5,234 nt of DNA from CANKHA01 sp040877285 (GTDB taxonomy: Bacteria; Pseudomonadota; Alphaproteobacteria; Rhizobiales; Xanthobacteraceae). Both the position numbers and the translations under genes were made by a program. The stretch spans positions 1 through 5,234 of the forward strand of contig JBBDNZ010000078.1 of the NCBI GenBank assembly GCA_040877285.1, in the 5' to 3' direction. Numbering within the stretch: the first letter of the stretch is position 1; each line of letters opens with the position of its first letter. Below are positions 1-4,104 of this stretch, one piece after another. The notes beneath the pieces are model-generated. The model made no database searches and was not told where the DNA came from. It saw nothing but the letters and a program-made list of their open reading frames with translations.

Positions 1-400
1 CGTCGGCGAACAGCAATTGCACGTCGCGCGCGCGCACCTCGCGGCCATTGACGCGGTAGACCGAGCCGGCCTCGCGCTCGATGCGCCGCGATACCTCCAG
101 CGTGTCCTGATCGTTGAAGACGGCCGGCGCCGAGCGCTCGGAATTGTCCAGGTTGATCGCCACTTCCGCGGTATTGCGCGGCGGGCGGGTGTTGGAGCCC
201 GAGAAGATCACGTCGTCCATTTCGGCCGCGCGCATGGCCTTATGGGAAGCTTCTCCCATTACCCAGCGCAGCGCTTCGACCAGGTTGGATTTGCCGCAAC
301 CGTTCGGCCCGACGACCCCGGTGAGCCCGGGTTCGATCGAAAAGTCGGTCGGCTCGACGAAGGATTTGAAACCGATCAGACGCAGTCGCGTAAGCTTCAT
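1..400 (-). CDS. smc: Chromosome segregation ATPase SMC, N-terminal part (cut by window edge)
   Basis: This is the start of the SMC protein, the ATPase of the bacterial condensin (with ScpA/ScpB) that compacts and segregates the chromosome. Translating back from an ATG at 398-400 gives 133 residues with no stop before the window edge. The first residues, MKLTRLRLIGFKSFVEPT, are the classic SMC N-terminal strand. The Walker A motif GPNGCGKS is at residues 31-38 (positions 287-310), followed by NLVEALRWVMGE and by the MDDVIFSGS segment typical of alphaproteobacterial SMC. The hinge, coiled coils, signature motif and Walker B of a protein usually near 1,150 residues lie outside the window. A GGAAA stretch about 10-14 bases upstream of the ATG is a weak ribosome binding site. 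The gene follows dsbA on the same strand after a 258-bp gap, so it may have its own promoter. Identification is near certain; only the length is unknown. Confidence 0.97.
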   Translation of the reverse strand, partial: MKLTRLRLIGFKSFVEPTDFSIEPGLTGVVGPNGCGKSNLVEALRWVMGEASHKAMRAAEMDDVIFSGSNTRPPRNTAEVAINLDNSERSAPAVFNDQDTLEVSRRIEREAGSVYRVNGREVRARDVQLLFAD

Positions 401-420
401 GCCAGCGCTTTTCCAATGTC

Positions 421-437
421 TCTGCCCGGCGGGCAGA
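421..437 (-). repeat. Perfect 7-bp inverted repeat in the smc leader
   Basis: The arms TCTGCCC and GGGCAGA flank a 3-base loop (GGC) and form a perfect stem. The element sits 20 bases upstream of the smc ATG, just before the putative GGAAA ribosome binding site. A second, weaker pair (GGTCC/GGACC, 439-455) lies next to it. It could be a 5'-leader hairpin affecting smc translation, a dyad operator, or chance in GC-rich DNA. No U-run follows in either direction, so it does not look like an intrinsic terminator. Confidence 0.4.
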
Positions 438-537
438 AGGTCCGCCGCAAGGACCGGGTACAAGGCACCGACCAAAAGGGAATTCTCCCAACGCTCGTGC
501 CCGGACAGGGCCGAGGGTGCCGCATCGAGGGGACAAT

Positions 538-605
538 GAATCGCCGCGCGAGTCTCGGCAACTGGCAGGCGGCGGTTTTCAGAACTAATCGGTGCCGCAA
601 GACTC
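538..605. promoter_or_regulatory. Cluster of three GANTC (CcrM methylation) sites upstream of smc
   Basis: GAATC at 538-542, GAGTC at 550-554 and GACTC at 601-605 lie within 68 bp of non-coding DNA, 138-205 bp upstream of the smc start. GANTC is the target of CcrM, which is encoded at the other end of this window. I counted 12 GANTC sites in the whole window by eye, so a quarter of them fall in about 1.3% of the sequence. In Caulobacter, promoter GANTC sites can make transcription depend on methylation state. That this happens here is inference; I found no convincing -35/-10 pair to anchor a promoter. Confidence 0.35.
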
Positions 606-625
606 CCGCCGGGGCCCGTGGCGGG
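605..625 (-). repeat. GC-rich stem-loop in the dsbA-smc gap
   Basis: The arms CCCGCC and GGCGGG form a 6-bp stem around a 9-base loop, about 35-55 bases downstream of the dsbA stop. No U-run follows on the minus strand, so on its own it is a poor intrinsic terminator. It may help release or stabilise the dsbA transcript end together with the adjacent 635-659 hairpin. Confidence 0.25.
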
Positions 626-634
626 GCCATGCCG

Positions 635-659
635 AGGGCTTTTTTAACGAAAAAACCCT
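635..659 (-). terminator. Candidate hairpin terminator touching the dsbA stop codon
   Basis: The arms AGGG-C-TTTTTT and AAAAAA-CCCT flank the loop AACG, giving 4 GC-rich pairs, one bulged C and 6 A/T pairs. The structure begins inside the TAA stop of dsbA (659-661). A T6 run in the dsbA sense lies straight after the stop and the first GGG, which could act as a U-tract for a short stem formed by the last codons. It is A/T-rich against a GC-rich background. No clean U-run follows the second arm, so it may act as an mRNA 3'-end stem rather than a standard terminator. Confidence 0.35.
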
Positions 660-1324
660 TATCCGCCCGGAAGATACGGTTTGATGAGCTCTTCCATATC
701 CTTGATCGATATGACGCCGGTGACTTTCTCGCCGTTGACAAAAAAGGTCGGGGTAGAGTCGACCCCGAACTTATCCTCGGCCCGCCGACGCTGGACCTCG
801 ATGGCCTGGATGACCGGTTGATTCGAGGCGCACTGCCTGAATTTTTCTTCCGTGAAGCCGGCCTGCTTGGTGATGGCGAGTAAGGGCGCGACGGGATTTT
901 CCACCGCCCATTGCTGCTGCTTTTCATACAACGTCTTGACGAAGGGGAAGTAGGCGTCCTTGCCGACGCAGCGCGCCAGCGCAATGGCCAGCATGTCCAC
1001 CTCGTTGAGCACGAATTCGCGGAAGATGTAGCGGACCTTTCCGGTGTCGATGTAGCGCTTTTTCAGTTCCGGGAATGTCGTTTCCTCGAAATTCTTGCAA
1101 TGCGAGCAGGTCAGCGACGCATATTCGATAATGGTGACCGGCGCGGTCTCCGAGCCCAAGACCATGTCGGGAAGAGGACCGGGCTGCAAAAGTTCGGCGG
1201 GCGAATAGTGTACGCCGTCTCCGGATCCGCCGGTCCAGATGGCATAGCCAATAGCGCCGGCCGCAGCGACGGCCGCGGCGCCGATCAGCAGATTGCGACG
1301 TGAATTGTCCAATGCAAACTCCAT
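659..1324 (-). CDS. DsbA-family thiol:disulfide oxidoreductase, Tat-like signal/anchor
   Basis: This predicted periplasmic thioredoxin-fold protein of 221 residues probably introduces disulfide bonds into exported proteins. It has a Tat-like N-terminus (SRRNLLIG, residues 8-15) followed by a hydrophobic stretch (about 13-30) with no obvious cleavage site, so it may stay membrane-anchored. The active site is C73-S-H-C76 in the context YASLTCSHCKNF, and the cis-proline loop is T191-P192 (VDSTPTFFVNG). Two further cysteines, C119 and C165, match the second, structural disulfide described for alphaproteobacterial DsbA proteins such as Wolbachia alpha-DsbA1. I chose the ATG at 1322-1324 because it starts just before the twin-arginine signal; an in-frame TTG at 1373-1375 would add 17 residues that do not resemble the family. 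An AGG lies about 10 bases upstream of the ATG. Location just before smc is usual in Hyphomicrobiales. It could be an oxidase or an isomerase; I favour oxidase. Confidence 0.92.
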   Translation of the reverse strand: MEFALDNSRRNLLIGAAAVAAAGAIGYAIWTGGSGDGVHYSPAELLQPGPLPDMVLGSETAPVTIIEYASLTCSHCKNFEETTFPELKKRYIDTGKVRYIFREFVLNEVDMLAIALARCVGKDAYFPFVKTLYEKQQQWAVENPVAPLLAITKQAGFTEEKFRQCASNQPVIQAIEVQRRRAEDKFGVDSTPTFFVNGEKVTGVISIKDMEELIKPYLPGG

Positions 1325-1409
1325 GATTTTGCCTGGGCAAAAGAGGTCGCTACCCTGAAAAACAGATTGTGGCAATGGCGCTTCGGCACGCCCAGTCCGC
1401 GGACGGTAA

Positions 1410-1423
1410 TGCCTAATGAGGCA
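1410..1423 (-). repeat. Short inverted repeat upstream of dsbA
   Basis: The arms TGCCT and AGGCA flank the loop AATG, 86-99 bases upstream of the dsbA ATG. It lies in a locally A/T-richer patch that is a reasonable place for a promoter or operator. The stem is only 5 bp, so chance is a real possibility. Confidence 0.2.
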
Positions 1424-1453
1424 ATGATGTCGAATTAGTGATGGCGTCCGAAG

Positions 1454-1472
1454 TCCGCTAGGGGGCAGCGGA
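1454..1472 (-). repeat. Perfect 6-bp stem-loop downstream of the outer-membrane gene
   Basis: The arms TCCGCT and AGCGGA enclose a 7-base loop, about 85-100 bases past the stop codon of the outer-membrane protein gene. It could form at the 3' end of that transcript. No U-run follows in the minus direction, so I do not call it an intrinsic terminator. Confidence 0.3.
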
Positions 1473-1555
1473 AGCGGCGCTCAATGGGCCGGGGAAGACA
1501 AGCAAATTTCGGCCAGCCGCGAGCGAAGCCGGAATAGCAAAACCAGGCTTCTTGC

Positions 1556-2305
1556 TCAGCGCCCCCCGGTGAGCACCGCCCACAACGAAGGACCCAGCTT
1601 GTAGGTGACCGCGGCGCGCACGACATGGGCCTGCATATCTATGTGCTCGGCGAGGACGGCGCCGGCAAACAAGTCATCGAAGACATGCTCGTTGCCGAAG
1701 TCCATGTAGAGATAGTCGATCTTGGCCGTCCATTTGTCATTGATGGCCGCCTCGATGCCGCCGCCCGCTGTCCAGCCGGCCACCCACCCGGAGCCTGAAC
1801 CGACCGCTCCGGCGGCCGGCGTCGTGCCTTCCTCGCCGTGGATGGTGGCCGTGGCCAGGCCGGCGGTGACGAAAGGCATATAACGATCCCATGCCCAGCC
1901 GAGCCGTACGCGTGTCGTACCGGGCCACTGCAGCTCCGATGCGCAATTGGGAGGAGCGCCGCCGCAGGTGCCGACCGTGCCCGGGGTCGAACCCTCAATC
2001 GACGAATAGACGATGTCGCTCTCAAATCCGTAGACGAGCTGGCCGCTCTGCCAACTTTGGCTCCAGGTCGCGCCGATCAGGCCGCCATCGATGTCGTATG
2101 AGCCGCTGTCAAAGGGGAGGGAATCGGTTTGCCGCGCGCTGCCCCAGCCGCCGCCTCCGATGAGGCCGACACGAAATCCGCTCCAATCATGAGCGGCGGG
2201 CGCCGTCATGGGCGATGCCTTGACCGCCATGTCCGCCGCCCAGGCGGAACCGCCGGCAACGGCCACAACAATAAGCGCAATGCCTCCCGCCCAAAATCTT
2301 GTCAT
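1556..2305 (-). CDS. Outer-membrane beta-barrel protein, Omp25/Omp31-like
   Basis: This is a 249-residue predicted outer-membrane protein of the small beta-barrel family common in Rhizobiales. A Sec signal peptide covers residues 1-23 (hydrophobic core 8-19, AWA before the cut), and the mature protein starts with ADMAVKA, then DWSGF at 40-44, a family hallmark for the first barrel strand. Alternating aromatic and small-residue strands follow, for example LVYGFESDIVY near 90-100 and WTAKIDYLYMDFG near the end. Cysteines C114 and C121 sit in a loop and could pair. The last strand-like segment, VVRAAVTYKL, is followed by 12 more residues, so the protein does not end on the aromatic residue common in such barrels. 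The start at 2303-2305 is the only sensible one and has a G-rich stretch about 9-14 bases upstream. The role may be structural or porin-like and is not determined. Its place between dciA and dsbA is unusual. Confidence 0.87.
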   Translation of the reverse strand: MTRFWAGGIALIVVAVAGGSAWAADMAVKASPMTAPAAHDWSGFRVGLIGGGGWGSARQTDSLPFDSGSYDIDGGLIGATWSQSWQSGQLVYGFESDIVYSSIEGSTPGTVGTCGGAPPNCASELQWPGTTRVRLGWAWDRYMPFVTAGLATATIHGEEGTTPAAGAVGSGSGWVAGWTAGGGIEAAINDKWTAKIDYLYMDFGNEHVFDDLFAGAVLAEHIDMQAHVVRAAVTYKLGPSLWAVLTGGR

Positions 2306-2336
2306 GACATGCGCCCCCAGCCGCGGACGTAAATAC

Positions 2337-2367
2337 GGCTGTTAAACTACCAGGCCGTTAAACTACC
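2337..2367 (-). repeat. 16-bp tandem repeat, two copies, upstream of the outer-membrane gene
   Basis: The unit GGCTGTTAAACTACC (2337-2351) recurs as GGCCGTTAAACTACC (2353-2367) with one mismatch and a period of 16 bp. The shared core, GTTAAACTACC, is 11 bp and identical. It lies 32-62 bp upstream of the outer-membrane start codon, the right distance for promoter-proximal binding sites. The period is about one and a half helical turns. Confidence 0.65.
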
Positions 2368-2426
2368 CGGTAAACGCGGATGCGGCTGTGACAATAGAGC
2401 AACAATTCGTGGGCTTTGTTTACCGG
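2367..2426. repeat. 9-bp perfect inverted repeat flanking 42 bp
   Basis: CCGGTAAAC at 2367-2375 is the exact reverse complement of GTTTACCGG at 2418-2426. The left arm overlaps the end of the second tandem repeat copy by one base, and its GGTAAAC core resembles the tandem GTTAAAC core. The spacing of 42 bp is too long for a simple terminator and would fit a paired binding site or a long-range hairpin. Confidence 0.55.
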
Positions 2427-2430
2427 TGAC

Positions 2431-2940
2431 TTAAGCGCGCGGGGGCCGGCCCACCGCTGCGCCGAGCCGCGCCAGCGCCTGGCGCAGGCCCTCGTCCTCC
2501 ACATCGGGCATTGTGGCGGCGATTTGCGCCATTGTCTCGGGGTCGGGCGCGGCCGGCTGCCGCGGCCGCTCATGGCGGCGCGAAAGCGGCGCCTGCCGCA
2601 GCGCCAGGCGGCCCACCGCCTGCCAGCCGAAGAAGCGGTTGACGCGCTCGACGATCACGCCGGACAGGTGCTGGATCTCCACCGCGGTCGGCCCCTCCAC
2701 CCGCAGCACTAAAGTCGCGGCTTGCGCCGTCTCTTCGTTCGCGGTCTTCGGCCATTGCACCTTGATCGGCTCGGCATGGGCGGCGATTTCCGCGCCCACG
2801 ATCTCCGTCCAGCGTGTCACCAGTTCGGCGGAGGCAAAGCCCTGCCGGGCGAAGGCGTCGGAAAGGCAGACTCCCAGAAAATCCCCAAGGGGGCGGGCGC
2901 CTCGTTTGGCAGGCTTGTTCATGGCGCGCGGCTCTGTCAT
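2431..2940 (-). CDS. DciA-family (DUF721) protein, probable replicative helicase loader/operator
   Basis: This 169-residue protein has the DUF721 pattern. A leading segment, RPLGDFLGVCLSDAFARQGF (16-35), is followed by W44-T-E-I-V-G49, then EPIKVQWP, a strand LVLRVEGPTAVEIQHL, and NRFFGWQAVGRLALRQ up to about residue 116. The rest is an Arg/Pro-rich linker and a short helix (DEGLRQALARLG). DUF721 is the DciA family, which supports loading of the DnaB helicase in bacteria lacking DnaC or DnaI; the domain has a KH-like fold. I chose the ATG at 2938-2940 because GGAAG sits just before it. A second ATG at 2920-2922 would remove six residues and cannot be excluded. The gene diverges from mutY with only 9 bp between starts, a pairing common in Hyphomicrobiales. 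Family assignment is firm; the helicase role is by homology. Confidence 0.85.
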   Translation of the reverse strand: MTEPRAMNKPAKRGARPLGDFLGVCLSDAFARQGFASAELVTRWTEIVGAEIAAHAEPIKVQWPKTANEETAQAATLVLRVEGPTAVEIQHLSGVIVERVNRFFGWQAVGRLALRQAPLSRRHERPRQPAAPDPETMAQIAATMPDVEDEGLRQALARLGAAVGRPPRA

Positions 2941-2949
2941 CGCTTCCGC

Positions 2950-4104
2950 ATGACGCTAGCAGTTCACCTGGGCCGAAAGAAGAAAATCGCCGCGCCGCCT
3001 GTGGGTAGTGCGGAACGGCAACCGCCGGCCGCTGACCTTCTGCTCGCTTGGTACGACCGCCACCGCCGCATTTTGCCTTGGCGGGCGGCATGCAACGCGA
3101 CCTCCGACCCTTACCGGGTGTGGCTCTCGGAAATCATGTTGCAGCAGACGACGGTGAAGACCGTCGCGCCCTATTACGCGCGCTTCGTCGGACGCTGGCC
3201 CGACGTTCACAGTCTCGCCGCCGCGCCGTTGCAGGACGTGCTCAAGGCCTGGGCCGGGCTTGGCTATTACGCCCGCGCCCGCAACCTGCATGCCTGCGCC
3301 AAGGCCGTGGTCAAAGATCACGGCGGGCAATTTCCCTGCGGTGAAGACGATCTGCGCGCGCTGCCCGGCATCGGCGCCTATACCGCCGCCGCCATCGCCG
3401 CCATCGCCTTCGGCCGCCGCGCCGTGCCGGTGGACGGCAATATCGAGCGCGTCGTGGCGCGGCTGTTCGCCGTCGATGAGCCGCTGCCCAAGGCGAAGCC
3501 CGCGATCCGTCGCCTGGCCGGAACGCTCGTGCCGCAAGACCGCGCGGGCGATTTCGCCCAGGCGCTGATGGACCTCGGCGCGACCATCTGCACGCCGAAG
3601 AAACCCGCTTGCGCGCTTTGTCCCGTGAACGGCGAATGCAAAGCGCGGCATGTGAATCCTGAAGCCTTTCCCGTCAAAGAACCGAAAGCCAAAGGCAGGC
3701 TGCGCCGCGGCGCGGCCTTTTTCGTCATGCGCGGCGACGGCAAGGTGCTGGTGCGTTCGCGGCCCGCGAAGGGTCTTCTCGGCGGCATGACGGAATTTCC
3801 CACGACGGAATGGACTCACGATTTCGATGCCGCAAGCGCGCTGCGCCAAGCGCCGCGCTTGAAGGCAAAGTGGCGCCGCCTTCCGGGCGCGGTCACCCAC
3901 GTCTTCACCCATTTCCCGCTGGAGCTTGTAGTTTACGCAGCCGGCGTTCCGCGCAACATGCGCCCGCCCGCCGGAGTCAGGTGGGTGCCGATTGACGAAC
4001 TTGCGGAGGAAGCCTTGCCGACGGTGATGCGCAAGGTCGCGGCGCATGCGCTCGAACGCAACGTCAAGCGGTCTCGGCCATCTCCGCTCGCACGATCGTC
4101 CTGA
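2950..4104 (+). CDS. mutY: A/G-specific adenine DNA glycosylase MutY
   Basis: MutY removes adenine mispaired with 8-oxoguanine, the second line of the GO base-excision repair system. The 384-residue protein has every hallmark. SEIMLQQT carries the catalytic glutamate (E61, equivalent to E. coli E37). The helix-hairpin-helix LPGIGAYTAAAI is at 138-149. VDGNIERV holds the catalytic aspartate (D162). The four-cysteine iron-sulfur loop C214-x6-C221-x2-C224-x5-C230 is intact. The C-terminal Nudix-like domain that reads 8-oxoG includes HVFTHF (317-322). I chose the ATG at 2950. It has no clear ribosome binding site, and a GTG at 3001 (residue 18) is a weaker alternative. An in-frame extension back to 2722 would run through the opposite-strand dciA-family gene and is not MutY-like. 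The residues before about 27 are not conserved. The 3' end overlaps ccrM by 41 bp on the other strand. Confidence 0.96.
   Translation: MTLAVHLGRKKKIAAPPVGSAERQPPAADLLLAWYDRHRRILPWRAACNATSDPYRVWLSEIMLQQTTVKTVAPYYARFVGRWPDVHSLAAAPLQDVLKAWAGLGYYARARNLHACAKAVVKDHGGQFPCGEDDLRALPGIGAYTAAAIAAIAFGRRAVPVDGNIERVVARLFAVDEPLPKAKPAIRRLAGTLVPQDRAGDFAQALMDLGATICTPKKPACALCPVNGECKARHVNPEAFPVKEPKAKGRLRRGAAFFVMRGDGKVLVRSRPAKGLLGGMTEFPTTEWTHDFDAASALRQAPRLKAKWRRLPGAVTHVFTHFPLELVVYAAGVPRNMRPPAGVRWVPIDELAEEALPTVMRKVAAHALERNVKRSRPSPLARSS

Larger units (their letters stand above)
1325..1555. other. Non-coding gap between the outer-membrane gene and dsbA
   Basis: I find no credible gene in these 231 bp. The gap must hold the 3' end of the outer-membrane gene transcript and probably a dsbA promoter. 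It contains a perfect stem-loop at 1454-1472 (TCCGCT/AGCGGA, 7-base loop), a small one at 1410-1423 (TGCCT/AGGCA, 4-base loop) and a 10-bp palindrome, GTCCGCGGAC, at 1395-1404. An AGCAA/TTGCT pair at 1536-1556 abuts the upstream stop. I could not place a convincing sigma-70 promoter. Confidence 0.5.
2306..2430 (-). promoter_or_regulatory. Leader/promoter region of the outer-membrane gene with repeat array
   Basis: This 125-bp non-coding region lies between the dciA-family stop and the outer-membrane gene start. It is visibly more A/T-rich than its surroundings and contains the 16-bp tandem repeat and the 9-bp inverted repeat listed separately. Reading toward the gene, GTTTACC (2375-2369) and GTTTAAC (2363-2357 and 2347-2341) recur in the same orientation, with an inverted GTTTACC at 2418-2424. 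This is what a multi-site operator would look like. The regulator and the exact promoter boxes are unknown. Confidence 0.5.

Noticed and set aside
240..536. A 98-codon minus-strand frame covering the smc start and its upstream gap
   Set aside because: It overlaps the well-supported smc start in another frame, and its translation shows no domain or good start signal.
17..883. A 288-codon open frame on the plus strand
   Set aside because: It runs antisense to smc and the 3' half of dsbA, both clearly real, and crosses their intergenic gap. No family resemblance.
1325..1375. Longer dsbA form starting at TTG 1373-1375
   Set aside because: The added 17 residues sit before the twin-arginine signal and do not look like part of a signal peptide; the ATG at 1322-1324 is better placed.
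2341..2367. CtrA binding site (TTAA-N7-TTAA) upstream of the outer-membrane gene
   Set aside because: The two TTAA cores are separated by 12 bases, not 7, so the canonical spacing is not met.
2337..2367. CRISPR-like or integration-related repeats
   Set aside because: Only two 16-bp copies with a single base between the repeated blocks, no spacer pattern, and no cas gene or integrase in the window.
2722..2949. Upstream in-frame extension of mutY
   Set aside because: It would add 76 residues that are antisense to the dciA-family gene and are not part of MutY.
2956..4047. A 363-codon open frame on the minus strand opposite mutY
   Set aside because: It is fully antisense to a mutY with every catalytic motif intact, and its Arg/His/Gly-rich translation has no recognisable domain. 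Such shadows are common in GC-rich DNA.
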